From: Spisula solida
Taxonomy: Eukaryota > Mollusca > Bivalvia > Venerida > Mactridae
NCBI GenBank assembly: GCA_947247005.1
Contig: OX365955.1
Span: 37,923,822 to 37,987,821, forward strand
Reading direction: 5' to 3'
DNA length: 64,000 nt
Shown here: piece by piece, positions 1 to 11,671 of the stretch
How positions within the stretch are numbered: the stretch's first letter is position 1
Layout of the letters: every line of letters begins with the position of its first letter
Program-made: the position numbers and the translations under genes
The notes under the pieces: model-generated
Databases searched by the model: none
What the model was told of the DNA's origin: nothing
The model's input: only the letters and a program-made list of their open reading frames with translations

Positions 1-49
1 GCCTTCAGAAATGTTGAACATAGAGTTTAGGTTTTTATGGGTACCAAGG

Positions 50-220
50 TACAGTAAAGTTCCGCTAATAAGACCACTTTGATTATTTTGAAATCATGCA
101 GATTTTTGCCACTTTAAGGTCCCAAAGTATTAAATTTAGAACAAAAAAGGTCCGCTAATAAGACCGATTCGCTATTAAGACCCCCTTTTTGACTGGTCTT
201 ATTAGCGGAACTTCACTGTA
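50..220. mobile_element. Tc1/mariner-like MITE, 171 bp
   Basis: Inverted ends: the left begins TACAGTAAAGTTCCGCTAAT and the right ends in its near-perfect complement, AGCGGAACTTCACTGTA, so about 25 of 26 bases pair. The ends have the form TA + CAGT, typical of Tc1/mariner elements flanked by a TA target duplication. The core has a further CCGCTAATAAGACC copy at about 153-165. No coding capacity. Confidence 0.75.
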
Positions 221-2112
221 TTATTGGAGTCTATGAGGGAGGCATAACAGACCATTGAAATGTTTTGATTCGATTTTTGCATGTCAACGAACGACAACTC
301 TGCATAGACGCTGTCTGCACGGAATCTTCATGCAAGGGTGCGCCGCGTTTCTCTAAAGACTTAATTTGATTTGATTTCAATTAAAACGGATATGCTACGT
401 ATGCCAACTATGTGTCAGACAGTTGTAGTTTTGATTACAGACAGTTTGGTTAATTTATTTCAAATTCTGAATGTGTTGATTAGTCTTTTTGATTTGTCAT
501 ACGTTTTCGCGACTAAATGTAAATTTTATAAACTTGATATTAAATCTATATTCATGACATACCGGTAGGTTTGTACCTGACCTTATCAGTTTTTTCTTGT
601 ATCAAAATCAGTTTTCTTTAGATTTTTTAAGATTTTAGGTTTTTCAGAATTTCTAACTTGCAACCATGTGTATCATTCTCGTTCACCAGAGTACTCTGCA
701 TCCGAACTAACTGCTGATTTATGAGGATGATGTGTCTAGATTAAGACTGAAAATGTATGATTTACTGAAAATGAATAATTTAATTATGTAACTGTTATTA
801 TTCCCGTGATTTTAAATGAGTGATCAACAAAGTTCAACACAGTATAATTTATATAATTCTATTAATATAAAAGGCAGCCAGCTTAATTTAACCATAATAT
901 TCATTATGAAAAGTAATGTATGTAGTTTTCCAAAAATTGAAAATGAAAAAGGTACATGAACCTCATTTGTCATAATGTTAAAATGTCTAATCTACTATAA
1001 ATTATATTGCTTTAATTTGTTTCTGTTAGTCGAAATTTGCTGTGTTCATTTATTGCTCAGTGGTTTAAAAACCACCCATGGCTTCATACATTATGAATCA
1101 GTTAACAAGTTAAGTAACAATGGGAAATAGAATTCTATGACACAAAGTAAAAAGTAATAAATTCAAGAAACATGTTGTCAAATTTATACATTTGTAATGC
1201 TGGTTTTACACCACATATTAATTTCCATATGAATTTAACATCTTTTTTATGTCAACCATATTCAACGGGACACTGATGCATGTACGACTTCCAAAATCAA
1301 TGCAAAACCTGTCAATGATCTTCTTAACTAGTATTAAATGCATATTTTATTGCAAGAGAAAAAATGTAATTGCTTCTGACTATGATTGACCTTTTGTTTT
1401 TATGCGAATCAATTAAGATCATGCTAGTAAATTGTGTATTGATTAAATATATTCCATAATTAGTTTTCTATTTAGAACAAATTTTTAAGAAAACTCAAAG
1501 ATCTAAAAATACTAAGATTGGAAAGACGAACCAAATCTCACAATATCTCGTGGCAGTCTTCTGAAATCTCGCGAAATCTTGTTAGTTTTTAATACCTTAT
1601 ATCTCCTGTTTTAATGTACGTAGGCAAAACCTAATAAGGTTATGCAATAGATTTATTATTCAGCTTTAAAATGACACTTCATTTATTGAAATCAGTCAAG
1701 GAATAAAGAGCCATACCTACTCCCATTTTAATGGAAATTCCAAGTTTATCAGAAAATACCTGATTTGCCTCATCTAAATAATAATTTTCTGAATTTTATT
1801 AGAGGTAGACAAAAACAAGTTTAACCTCATGCAGTCAAAGAAACTTAGCTCTTCAAAATGAAACATTGGTCATTAAAAAGTGATGACAAACACAAAGTTT
1901 TATGCAAAATAACAGAATCTGCTGCATGCTATTTTGCATTTTCTCTCAGTTTTCAATTGAATGTCCAATCTGTGTTTTAGATCTTTGGGAAGAGAATGCT
2001 AAAATGTTATGAGTTGACAATCACAAAAACGGCACTTGCATTGATCTGACAGTCTTAAATGTATAAATCTGTAATCAGATGGAAGATATTTCTGTCCAAG
2101 GCTGTTTATCAT

Positions 2113-2786
2113 CGTCGCTGTTCTTCGAAAACCTCGTATACACGTTTTGGCTCAAAAACGATTATACGCATATCGGAAAGCCCATTCAGTGACAAGTTAT
2201 CTGCGAAAATGCCGGATAAGATAGTCTAAAAATAGCCCCTCAAACGAGAAAGTTAGTACTTGTGCGAAAATTCTTGATTTTTTTCATGGGGCCACATTTT
2301 TGTCTGCGAAAATCTCGAATAAATTGTTTTGTTGTTTTTTGGTTGCGCTTACGTCAAATATGCAAAACAATTAACCTGTAATGGTATATTACAACGGATA
2401 AGTAGAAACACTTTAATATTTTAACGTTGAACAATATAAATATCTATAAATGGCTAATTTAAAATTATACGAGGATTTAGAAAACGCAATTACGTAATGC
2501 GAAAAAACTGAATAATGCCGCGAAAGAGTCGAATAACGGTAAATGGAACAAATTTGACAAAAAATAAGAACGAAAAGCTCGTATAATCGAGTTAAAAGTT
2601 AAAGTATGGATTTTCTTTTGCTCAGCCGACACGTCCATTTACGTGCATTCAAAGTGGAGTTACAAACGCTATGTTCGTGTCAAAGAATTAAATAAATTTT
2701 CACTGTTAGTAAAAAGTTATTCAGTTTTTTTCGTCTCCTGAAAAGAAGCCAAAATTGATATACGAGGTTTTCGAAGAACAGCGACG
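2113..2786. mobile_element. Non-autonomous element with 28-bp perfect terminal inverted repeats, 674 bp
   Basis: The sequence at 2113-2140 (starting CGTCGCTGTTCTTCGAAAAC) is the exact reverse complement of 2759-2786. Both sides are flanked by TCAT (2109-2112 and 2787-2790), consistent with a 4-bp target duplication. The interior is AT-rich, repeats CGAAAA/CTCGTAT-like words in both orientations, and has no long open frame. Perfect ends suggest a fairly recent insertion. I do not recognise the superfamily. Confidence 0.8.
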
Positions 2787-3243
2787 TCATGCTGTTGGCT
2801 AATATTGTGCCTGTTTCTCCGGGTTTTGTAGTATTTTTAAAAGTGTTTAATTAACTAATGCATACCAATTATGTAAATCCAAATGTTAATTCCTTATGAT
2901 TGGAGTCATTTTGATGATAAAAATGACTACTTTTAGGTCCTATATTTGTTTAGGTGGCAATTTGGAAAATGTTGTTTCTAAATACAATTTTTTTTGTACC
3001 TCAAAACTGAAGATGCCTAAACTGTATTAGTATTAATTGGTCTTACTTTTTAACTACCGTACCACAACTAAAGCTGAGTGGATTTTAGCACTACAATCCA
3101 AATGATAAAACAATGGGATTTAACGATGACTTATAATTTTAATAGAGACAATTGACCTAAAGTTAATTATATGTGATGAATAATAAATTATGACAACTAT
3201 ATTGCTGAAGTTTATTTTATACTTAATTGATTGAAAACAACAT

Positions 3244-3355
3244 GATTCCAGTTGTGATAAGTTTATATCTAGAACCTAAAATTCCTGTTGGAATAAGTTT
3301 ATATCTAGAACCTAAAATTCCAGTTGGAATAAGTTTATATCTAGAACCTAAAATC
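3244..3355. repeat. 36-37-bp tandem repeat, three copies
   Basis: Three near-identical copies of a unit containing AAGTTTATATCTAGAACCTA, starting at about 3244, 3281 and 3317. Intronic. Confidence 0.85.
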
Positions 3356-3959
3356 AAGTAACAAGGCAAGTTTGGGTATCAATAATTAAAACAGGATTAC
3401 AGCATTTTATGTAAAATACACAAATTTTAACTTAAAATTCTGGCAGATAGATCTAGGTTCAAAACTTACATTTTGATTGTTATTGAACAAATTAACCTTG
3501 CCCCTTTCTCCCCTCCGAGTTTCAATTTTGTTTTGGTTTTGACAAATTTGAATTGGGTATTTAATAAAACTAATGATCTTGGCATACTATTTTTCACTAT
3601 ATCGTCATTTTCTATTTGGGTATTACAGATTGTCTTTATTACTTATTGGGTAATTACCCCCAATACGCAGCTTATCTGTAGCTCTGGTAGATTCAACACA
3701 TAATTAATGTAAAATTATCAGACATGAATATTGCATTAATTAAGAAGATCAGTTAACAGGGTCATAAATAAACTAATTGAGCTGAGCTTTCAATTGCCTA
3801 ACTAATTATATTTAAAAAATATATGCCTATTAATTGATCTATCAAAAACGTATTATTCTAACGAATCTTAGCTTATGTAAACTTCTTTTAAAGTCTTTCT
3901 ATGTAAGGTGGCTTAAGGTGTATTACAACTAATGTCTTAATACATACACTGTACTTGAG

Positions 3960-4347
3960 CAACTCCCTGTGTGAACCTGTATCACTTTAGGCCAGCACTC
4001 CCTGTGTGGTCCTGTATCACTTTAGGCCAGCCCTCCCTGTGTGATCCTGTATCACTTTAGGCCAGCACTCCCTGTGTGGTCCTGTATCACTTTAGGCCAG
4101 CGCTCCCTGTGTGATCCTGTATCACTTTAGGCCAGCACTCCCTGTGTGATCCTGTATCACTTTAGGCCAGCAACTCCCTGTGTGATCCTGTATCACTTTA
4201 GGCCAGCAACTCCCTGTGTGATCCTGTATCACTTTAGGCCAGCAACTCCCTGTGTGATCCTGTATCACTTTAAGCCAGCAACTCCCTGTGTGATCCTGTA
4301 TCACTTTAGGCCAGCAACTCCCCGTGTGATCCTGTATCACTTTAAGG
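3960..4347. repeat. 35-36-bp minisatellite, about 11 copies
   Basis: Head-to-tail copies of a unit containing CTCCCTGTGTGATCCTGTAT followed by CACTTTAGGCCAGC. Early copies are 35 bp and later ones 36 bp. Where the unit is a multiple of three, spurious open frames appear on both strands; these are repeat artefacts and not genes. Confidence 0.95.
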
Positions 4348-4474
4348 CCTTTTCAGCCTTCTAATCTCTTTAATTTACATTAGCAATTAAGTGCTAGAAT
4401 GAATAAATAACCTAATCTAGCTCATCGCTGAAAGTACACAAACTGTTTCACAAAAGGTTGCACACCAACTATAG

Positions 4475-4948
4475 TAGGGGTGGGCTGATGCATCGAAATA
4501 TCGCTGCATTGCGATTCCGAGTGTCCCGATAGTATGGATCGATAGTATAAGTCTCGATCCAATAACTATCGCCGATAGTTAGCTCAACTATTGATAGTTA
4601 CGATAGTTTGCTTGTTATAAATAAAGTTTATTATTAATTTAAAACAACTTCCGTTTTCGCATCAAAACAGCCTCAATGGACTAATATCGCCTTAATTTTA
4701 TTAATCTATTTCTGTCTAATCCATTTTAAATCATTTCCACAAATAGTAGATTTGTATGTTGTACAACAAATGATATCTTACACAGTGCAAACTTGCATTT
4801 ACAAGTTAATCTCTGGTTTTCAAATATTGGCAATAACTATTGCAATAGTATCGCAATAGTTTCCAGCAATACAATAGTATCGCAATAGTACTTTCAGCAA
4901 TAGCAATAGTATTGCGATAGTCAAAATTGGACTCAATAGTCACCCCTA
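4475..4948. mobile_element. hAT-like non-autonomous transposon, 474 bp, with 8-bp target duplication
   Basis: Ends are TAGGGGTG at 4475 and CACCCCTA at 4948, flanked on both sides by the identical 8-mer AACTATAG (4467-4474 and 4949-4956). TAGGG-type ends plus an 8-bp duplication are diagnostic of hAT elements. The interior is built from variants of CAATAGTATCGCAATAGT and related GATAGT words. No transposase. Confidence 0.85.
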
Positions 4949-4956
4949 AACTATAG

Positions 4957-5390
4957 TGGCGATAGCTCATAGGCAACACACAGGGCTGTCACTACAGAGC
5001 TTGTGGGTTCAATTCCCGGCATGGGAACTGGACAGTTCTGAAATTGTATTTGTAATATTTCCCTCTATATCTGGCCATGTGAACTGTTAAGTATCTGGCT
5101 GAAGGTGCCAGGAAGCTGTATATCGGTGCTATACACTAGGCACATTAAATTAATGAACAAGGCTGTCTATTCAAAATAATACTCCAGCAGCGCCGGACAT
5201 GCCTGTATCTAATGTCTCTCTCCCTTCAGGGGCTTTCTCTCAGTCTGTCCTTCTGGTCAGATCATGCTGTATCTGTACTGGTAGAGGATGCACCTGCGCC
5301 CTTGTGGCTGCAACATTGTATGTCATGCACCTTTGAACGTGTGTCACATGAAAAAGGCGCTAAATAAATATGGTATATTAATTATTAAAT
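4957..5390 (+). mobile_element. tRNA-derived SINE
   Basis: Begins with a box A-like sequence (TGGCGATAGCTCATAGG, 4957-4973) and has a box B-like sequence GGTTCAATTCC at 5006-5016, at tRNA-like spacing. It continues through a non-tRNA body and ends in GGCGCTAAATAAATATGG followed by AT-rich tail. The two promoter boxes and length of about 430 bp fit an RNA polymerase III SINE. It abuts the target duplication of the neighbouring hAT-like element. Confidence 0.75.
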
Positions 5391-5676
5391 AATTTACATG
5401 TCATGCAGTTTTGACTTTTTGTGTGACAAAAGTTGAGCTCTTTTTATTAATTTCATACGTACAGAATTCAGTACGTATATTTATCCAACAACCAACATAA
5501 TAGTAATTGCTGATGAAAACATCGAGATAGCAAATAGTTCCTAACATGGAACTGTCAATGGAGGGTACTGCTCTAGGGAGGGTGAACTGTACTCATATAT
5601 ATACTATACTAGACATTACTAAGCATCATGTTACATAAGAGTGTGTTAAATGAGCTAGAATCATGAGATAACTATG

Positions 5677-5887
5677 TACTGTAAACCAAGAAATTATTTA
5701 GCGCAATTTAATTTGCGGGGTTCGCGAGTGGTAGAATTTCGCGAAATTAAGTTGCCGCAAAGTGCTAAAAACGTTAATATTGACATTGCGGGGAACTTAA
5801 AAAACGCAAAAATTTGTAGTTGTGATTATGCCGACGATCAGCAAAACGCGAAAGTTAGTATTCGCGAAAGTAAATTGGTTTACAGTA
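5677..5887. mobile_element. 211-bp MITE, copy 1
   Basis: Ends TACTGTAAACCA (5677-5688) and TGGTTTACAGTA (5876-5887) are exact reverse complements, and the interior is rich in TTCGCG/CGCGAA words. A second 211-bp copy lies in opposite orientation at 25346-25556. A TA duplication at each end would fit a Tc1/mariner-type origin. The open frame across it is not a gene. It ends 57 bp before the microexon at 5945. Confidence 0.85.
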
Positions 5888-5944
5888 CTCATGATGATCA
5901 TGTTTCACCTGGAATTTTCATGTTTTTTCTTTTATCTATTTCAG

Positions 5945-5960
5945 CATCTGGACAGAACCA
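5945..5960 (+). CDS. Twitchin-like gene, 16-nt linker microexon before Ig1
   Basis: Sixteen bases between a pyrimidine-rich acceptor (TTTATCTATTTCAG) and a strong donor (GTAAGT at 5961). In the frame fixed by the next exon it reads xCA TCT GGA CAG AAC CA, that is (A/S/P/T)-S-G-Q-N-Q, with the last codon completed by the A at 8432. The product is a flexible linker residue block before Ig1. Entry in phase 1 and exit in phase 2 match the other microexon at 18339-18351, which sits at the equivalent place before Ig3. Because 16 is not a multiple of three, skipping it would shift the frame. Support is splice-site and phase logic only. Confidence 0.65.
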
Positions 5961-8431
5961 GTAAGTATGTTTTGTATATATTTAACAGTGTGCAGTTTAT
6001 TACACATTCGCTGGTTTATCATGTTACGGGGAATGCAACATTGATAATGAGCTGTGGCTGGTTGTCTAGGTGTACATTTCTGTGGTTTGGCAGATTAATA
6101 ATGCACAAGTTATTGTATTTATCAGTGGTGAATCAGCATATTTCACTTAGGCAAAGTCTTAAGTGGGTTTTATTAATCAATCGCTAGTTGTTGCATACAT
6201 TTAAGTAAAAATTTAAATATTGAATGTAGGCTGGGCCACAATATCATCAACAGATCAGAACCTATACACATTTGATTTAATGATTAAACATATTGTAGCT
6301 GTCAATGATATAATGTACGCATGCAGTAACATACATTTTATTGGCATGGTAGGATGTGTATTGTTTTAGAACGATTTAGCCGCTTTGCAAAATTGATCCA
6401 AATCAATTCTGATTTACCAAGTAATCGTCCCTGTCCTAGTGTCCATGTCCATTTCACTGTTCTGCTCTCAATAGGATTCTTATGCGCCTCCTAACATTAT
6501 AGTAATACTTATTCTTGTTAATTGGCGTTGCCCAAATTTAATACATAAGATTGAATTTTAGCAGAATTTTCCTAGCACGTGGTCCAAATGAATTCACTTG
6601 AAAACCTTCGGCTAACTACCTTCAACGTTTCAACAAATAATAATAAAGCAGAGCCATCTCCATTGCTATTTAAAATCATTGCATTTATTTAAGTAAGTCA
6701 AGAACATTCATCAATGAACATAACTTGTTTGGAATGGTTTCTTAGTTCAATTCAATTCAACTAGAACATAGAATATACATGTACCTTGTAACACTCAGTT
6801 CCAATAGTTTTACACTTAATTAAAATGGCAATGTTTCAAAAATTGTTAACTGCTATTAAAAGGTAAAAGCTGGTATGCTTAGAGCATCCTTTTATTGCAT
6901 CATTTAGAGAGTAACATTTTGTGTGATATTAAACATGCATTTGTAATTGTAATTATATTGTTTATAATTATTTGCCTGAAACCAATGAATATTTGATTTG
7001 AGCGTTCAGAATTTTGCAGTATGGGAAATTAGCACTTGCCCAGTTGTCTTGCAGAAGTAATTATTATTCTGCAGGAATTATGTATAAAATATAAAGGAAA
7101 GTATCCAAATCCTAAATTGACCAACTGTTAAGTTGTAGATGTAATCCATGTTTGAGACGGCAAAGGGAAATAATTTCATGAAAGAGGAGCATGTTCAGTA
7201 GCTGTCTCTTATATAACACAGACAGTGGACTTGATTGTACCCACCTATCCTGGCATCGGAATATGACAACTCTATGATTGGTATACCACAATGCCCTGTA
7301 TGTTTTCAGTCTGGCTATTTGGCACATCACAATTTATGCTTATGTAACTTACCCAGTTGAAACCAAACACAGGGTCAAGAAAATCAGTATAAGTTGGCAT
7401 ATTACAATCACATCCACCTAGGGTCTTTATCTAGACTGCCTATTGATGTCAGCTAGTGTGTTATCTAATAAAATCATACATTCCTACCTTTTCTATAAGA
7501 ATTCTCAATCCACCCCCTCTGTTCATCAATTGTCATAGCTTATCTTGATGCCAGGAAATCACACTGTTTTTCTATTCACTATTTCATACAAGTTTTTTGT
7601 TATGATGATAGACTGTCTGTAGATTATTCAATGGTTAAATTATAGACTGTACAGTGAGCTGAATGAAATTCTATTGCCTAATCATATCTTTCCTGATATA
7701 CTATTATTAAGTATGCATTAAAACATTCATTTATCTAGAACCCAGTAAGAAGAATGCTGTGTCAATCCAACTTAAAGTTTTCTGAAATTTAAAAAAAAAT
7801 CCTGTGTAACCTTCATGCTGGCCAAGGTTGAAACCTGTTACAAATCTGATTTACAGAAACTGAGTGAAATAGTTGAAATAGAAAAAGGTGTCAATCAATG
7901 AGACTGATTATAGGTTAAAGTAACTGTTGTCTGTTAAACTGATACCAAAGTTGTCAGTAAAGTTGTCAGTAACTGTTGTCTGTAAGACTGGTATAAAAGT
8001 TGTCAGTAGACTGGTATTAAAGTTGTCAGTAGCTGTTGTCTGTTAGACTGGTATTAAAGTTGTCAGTAACTGCTGTCTGTTAGACTGGTATTAAAGTCGC
8101 CAGTAATTGTTGTCCGTTAGACCAGTATTAAAGTTGGCATTAACTGTTGTCTGTTAGATTGGTATTCTGCTGTCTGTTAAACGGATGTTAAAGTTGTCAT
8201 TACATGTTGTCTATTAAACTGGTATTAAAGTTGTCAGTAACTGTTGTCTGTTGGACTGGTATTTTGCTTATGCAACTTTGTTAATCAAGTTTTGGAACAA
8301 TTTCAAGCTGACGTGATCTTTGGACCTGTTCTTCATCTAGCAATTAAGCATGCATGCATGTAGGTGGTTTCTGGGTTTATGATTATATATGCTTCTGTGA
8401 TATTAAATAATAAAATATGTATTTGTTTCAG
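5961..8431. other. Intron
   Basis: About 2.5 kb. It contains a dispersed repeat fragment (about 6573-6664) shared with 44093-44160 and a degenerate 43-bp minisatellite (7919-8265). The rest is AT-rich with nothing recognisable. Confidence 0.7.
7919..8265. repeat. Degenerate ~43-bp minisatellite, about 8 copies
   Basis: Repeats of AACTGTTGTCTGTTAGACTG followed by GTATTAAAGTTGTCAGT, with partial and fused copies near 7960-8020. Intronic, about 170 bp before the Ig1 exon. Confidence 0.9.
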
Positions 8432-8574
8432 ACAAGAAGGTATTGCTCCAAACTTCACATCAAAACCAGTGATTAAACAAGAATCTGGTAAGATAAGGTT
8501 TGAATGTCAGCTGACTGCTGAACCTGCTCCTGCTATAACATGGTTCAGAGACACTACACAACTTTCTGCTGGTG
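8432..8574 (+). CDS. Twitchin-like gene, exon for first half of Ig1
   Basis: Bounded by TTTGTTTCAG and GTGAGT. It encodes QEGIAPNFTSKPVIKQ followed by the B-strand FECQL, the C-strand tryptophan in ITWFRD, and the turn up to AGG. This is the start of a typical I-set Ig domain of titin/twitchin proteins, used for thick-filament binding or as a structural spacer in the sarcomere. The first base completes the codon begun in the microexon at 5945-5960; the last base (G) is joined to GC of the next exon to make Gly. The 5' reading frame is open further upstream but that part is intron. Confidence 0.9.
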
Positions 8575-9427
8575 GTGAGTATAAAAGTGCTTAATATTAA
8601 ACTATGGATATCTAGATTTACTAAAATATAAAATGTTGGCACATCTCTGTCAGTTTGCATTTGAATGATACAGTCGAAAGTGCAATGATTGGTCATGCGC
8701 TTTTTCCCTGCCATATTTGTGACTTTGAAGGTCAAGATTCAACCTCTGTTAGGTCAGGATTTGAACTCATGACACAAAGATCTATGGTAGGGCACTTTAG
8801 GCCTTGAAAACTGCATCTGTTGCCAAGACCATAGGCATATGGTTTCAAATTATCTTAGTGTACCCTATAGTTTAAAATTATCTGCGTGTACCCCATACAT
8901 GCCCATGTTGGGCAGCGACCATGTTTAGTCGCAACGGATATGACGTTACAAAAGTTGGTATCCAGTTTTTCTACAGTATTCACAGCAAACACAGATGCAA
9001 GTTCCTATAACGTCATATTGGTTGCAGCTAAACATGGCCGCTGCCCAACCTTCTCTATATATAAGGTACGTACACTGATAATTCGAAAACCATGTGCCTA
9101 TGGCCAAGACTGGTTAACCAAGGCAACTTAGTAACCTAGGTACTGCTGTCATTGAGAGTAATTCATATAAGTTGTTATAACTTGTAAAATACTGAATATA
9201 TGGTCAAATTAGCAATGTGAAAATATTGTCGAATTTTCACTAATATTACATCTAATATAAATTGTTGCCAACACAGAACTCTTTAAAGAAATTTTAAAAT
9301 AACCAATATATCTGCATGACTAATGTGTGAAATCCAGAATTCTCTTTAACTTTTTGACCTGGGAAAATATCCATGTACGTGTGTAGATCATTTAAAACTT
9401 CAAAATATTTGTGACACTATATTTTAG
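8575..9427. other. Intron within Ig1
   Basis: 853 bp, mostly occupied by a foldback element (8823-9110). A stretch near 8745-8800 resembles an antisense tRNA-type box B (TTTGAACTC) but is too weak to annotate as a SINE. Confidence 0.8.
8823..9110. mobile_element. Foldback element with long imperfect inverted arms
   Basis: The left arm includes CCAAGACCATAGGCATATGG and then GTTGGGCAGCGACCATGTTT. The right arm has the near complements AAACATGGCCGCTGCCCAAC and ACCATGTGCCTATGGCCAAG. The two arms can pair over much of 288 bp, leaving a central loop around 8960-8990. The open frame inside is not a gene. Confidence 0.75.
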
Positions 9428-9583
9428 GCCGCCTTAAGATGGAAATGAAATCTAAAGGTCCAAAAGAGTACACACTTACTTTAGAGATCAGTGGTGTGGC
9501 ACCCGAAGATGCTGGAAGCTATCGTGTGATGGCCAAGAACGCCTTGGGAGAGAGCAACGCTACTATTGGACTTAATTTTGATG
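9428..9583 (+). CDS. Twitchin-like gene, exon for second half of Ig1
   Basis: Acceptor ATATTTTAG, donor GTAAAA. It reads GRLKMEMKSKGPKEY, then LTLEISGVAPEDAGSYRVMA, KNALGESNATIGLNFD, ending in phase 1. The DAGSY tyrosine-corner motif and AKN/GES signature are standard for the F and G strands of I-set domains. The usual F-strand Cys is replaced by Val (YRV), so the canonical Ig disulfide cannot form, as expected for a cytoplasmic muscle Ig. Confidence 0.92.
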
Positions 9584-9732
9584 GTAAAACTCTGCTTTGG
9601 TTGTTGTGTTGTTTCTGTTGTTTTAGTAGATCATTGTAATCACAATATAGAAATATAATTGTACACATTAGAGCCCCTAGCTACCAAGGGTTGAAAGTTT
9701 CAGCTTCTATATATATACATGCAGATAGACTA

Positions 9733-10090
9733 CAGGGCTTTTTTCCCTTAAGAAATTGGGTCTGGAAAATAGACACATGGTATTGGTTTTGCCAAAAGTT
9801 AACCTAATAGTTCCAAAAGCTTACAAGTACTTAAGAAGTAAAAGCATTGAATATTGTTATGATTGGTAAGATGATCTCATTCCAAAAACAGTAGTAAAGT
9901 AGCCTTTGAAATACAGATATATACTGACTTTTAAACACTATTATCAAATATTATGAAAAAGTTGTTTCCAGAAAATTCATTTTTTGTTTAAAAACTGTTT
10001 TCATTTTTTTCCCAGTTTAGATATTCACTGTGCACTTAGGCCTTCCCGCTATATAACCAGACCCAGTCTCATAAGATGAAAAAAGCCCTG
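9733..10090. mobile_element. hAT-like MITE, 358 bp
   Basis: Starts CAGGGCTTTTTTCCCTTAAG and ends with the near complement, CATAAGATGAAAAAAGCCCTG; about 30 bases of imperfect inverted repeat including GGGTCTGG / CCAGACCC. CAGGG-type ends suggest hAT. No clean 8-bp target duplication was found and there is no coding capacity. Confidence 0.7.
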
Positions 10091-11140
10091 AATTGACTAG
10101 TTTCAGTTCACCATAAAGAGTATTAGTATCTGCTATCTATTAATTCATAGAAATACCTGTGCAGAAGGCTGTGACATTTTCCTTACAGCTTATTACTTAC
10201 TCCTAAATAGAAAATATTAACAATAAATTTCTCAAAATGCAATATACCAGTATTCAAGGGAAGTAACTGAAGTGAAAAAACCTCATTTCCAGACCATTGA
10301 CAATTTTTTGAAAATGAGTTGTCCCCCTTTGATTATAACATGAAAGAACTTTATTTTTTTTTACATAAAAATTTTGTATCGTCCGAATAGCAGGTACACA
10401 TTATCTTAACCTGACGTAATTCAAGATTTAAGTTTTTTTTAAAATCTCCAAGTAACTCAGATCTTTGTTTTTACATAAGTGACCTTACTAAGTTTTGAAA
10501 GTAAATATCTCACAAATTTTACCAAAAGCATCATTCAGGTATCAGTACACATATCAGTCACAAAAACTGAATGTGGTTCCATATTTACCCAAATTATTGT
10601 AAATCTGCCAAAATATGAATCAGATTTCATACAGAAAACTCGAAGTTTCCTTTCGTTTTTGCATCCATGAAAGGAACTCAAAATATTTTGTTTGTCAGTG
10701 TAATGAACTTTTAAGCATATTGTAAACAGTTTTATTGTTTTCAAGAATTTATGTGATATTTTGGAATTAAGACTTGCATTTTGAAATGTCTATGTTTATG
10801 TCTTTGATTTATTTGATAGTCTGTTTTTTGTTTTATCTGCAAGAAATCAAAGATCTACATAATCTTGAAAATGTTTGAAATTTATTGAATTTTGAAACAA
10901 TGCCGAGATTTACAAACTTTTCACAATTTTGTAAAGAGTATTTTGAATCATCACATTGCAAGTACTTTACTTTTATTCTTTGAAAAAAAAGTAAGATTGT
11001 GTCCCGATTTCGCATATCAAAAATGTAGTTGAGTTTTGAAGTCGGTCAATTGTCAGATTTATGGTAATAGAGAATCGTATACAAAAGTTCATGCCCTTGC
11101 TTTTGGTATATTACCCTTTGACTGAATCTTGTTTAGTAAA

Positions 11141-11345
11141 TATATAGCTCGCTGGAGATAACTCAAGACTTATCAATAAATAAACATGCATAATATAAAC
11201 ACTGTGTTGTCTCCGGACAGCTTGTTATCAGTGAAGATTTAAAGAGTATATCATTTAAACATGTAAAAGTGAATATGCATAAGATTGAAAAAAATGAACA
11301 TCGAAAATGCATTTAATTTTTATTTGTAAACAAAGGCTAGTGTTA
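11141..11345. repeat. Dispersed repeat, copy 1 (inverted copy at 37012)
   Basis: It runs from GCTCGCTGGAGATAACTC to GTAAACAAAGGCTAGTGTTA and reappears in reverse orientation at 37012-37240, sharing TTTATTTGTAAACAAAGGCT-like, GTGAATATGCATA-like and TTATCAATAAATAAAC-like blocks. Both ends carry a GGAGATAAC word. Probably a non-autonomous transposable element; the class is not recognised. Confidence 0.65.
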
Positions 11346-11671
11346 TATGGGAATTTGTTGAATCATGAGAAGTTTATGTGGCGAATAGATTGCTTCACGC
11401 CATAACAAAACATTTGACAACATCTCGCTTTCAGCATAAATGCAATTTATACATGTATTACTCCTTTAGTCAGGTCAGTCACTTGTTTACATAGCATTGT
11501 TTATATAAACATTGCTATTTCTCATATTAATTTATAATTTAATAGATATTGTATATAATTATGAGCCTAGTTTGGCTTGGGGCATAAGGTATTGATATTC
11601 ACTGCCATTTTGTGGGATTAAAATGTTTTAAACAATAAAAACTGGCATTGTGCCTTGTATGTATTTGATGT

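Larger units (their letters stand above)
1..5944. other. Intron (or 5' flank) upstream of the first visible exon
   Basis: No coding exon could be supported here. Because the exon at 5945 begins inside a codon, at least one coding exon must lie upstream, most likely before the window. The stretch holds a Tc1-like MITE (50-220), a 674-bp inverted-repeat element (2113-2786), a short tandem repeat (3244-3355), a 35-36-bp minisatellite (3960-4347), a hAT-like element with target duplication (4475-4948), a tRNA-type SINE (4957-5390) and a 211-bp MITE (5677-5887). The remainder is AT-rich and featureless. Confidence 0.6.

Noticed and set aside
4122..4364. Open frames on both strands
   Set aside because: They are translations of the 36-bp minisatellite; unit length divisible by three keeps both strands open.
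5674..6187. Two overlapping plus-strand frames of 96 and 121 codons
   Set aside because: They run through a MITE and intron; only the 16-nt microexon within them has splice and phase support.
8745..8800. Antisense tRNA box B-like sequence
   Set aside because: A box A at the right spacing is weak and no SINE boundaries could be found.
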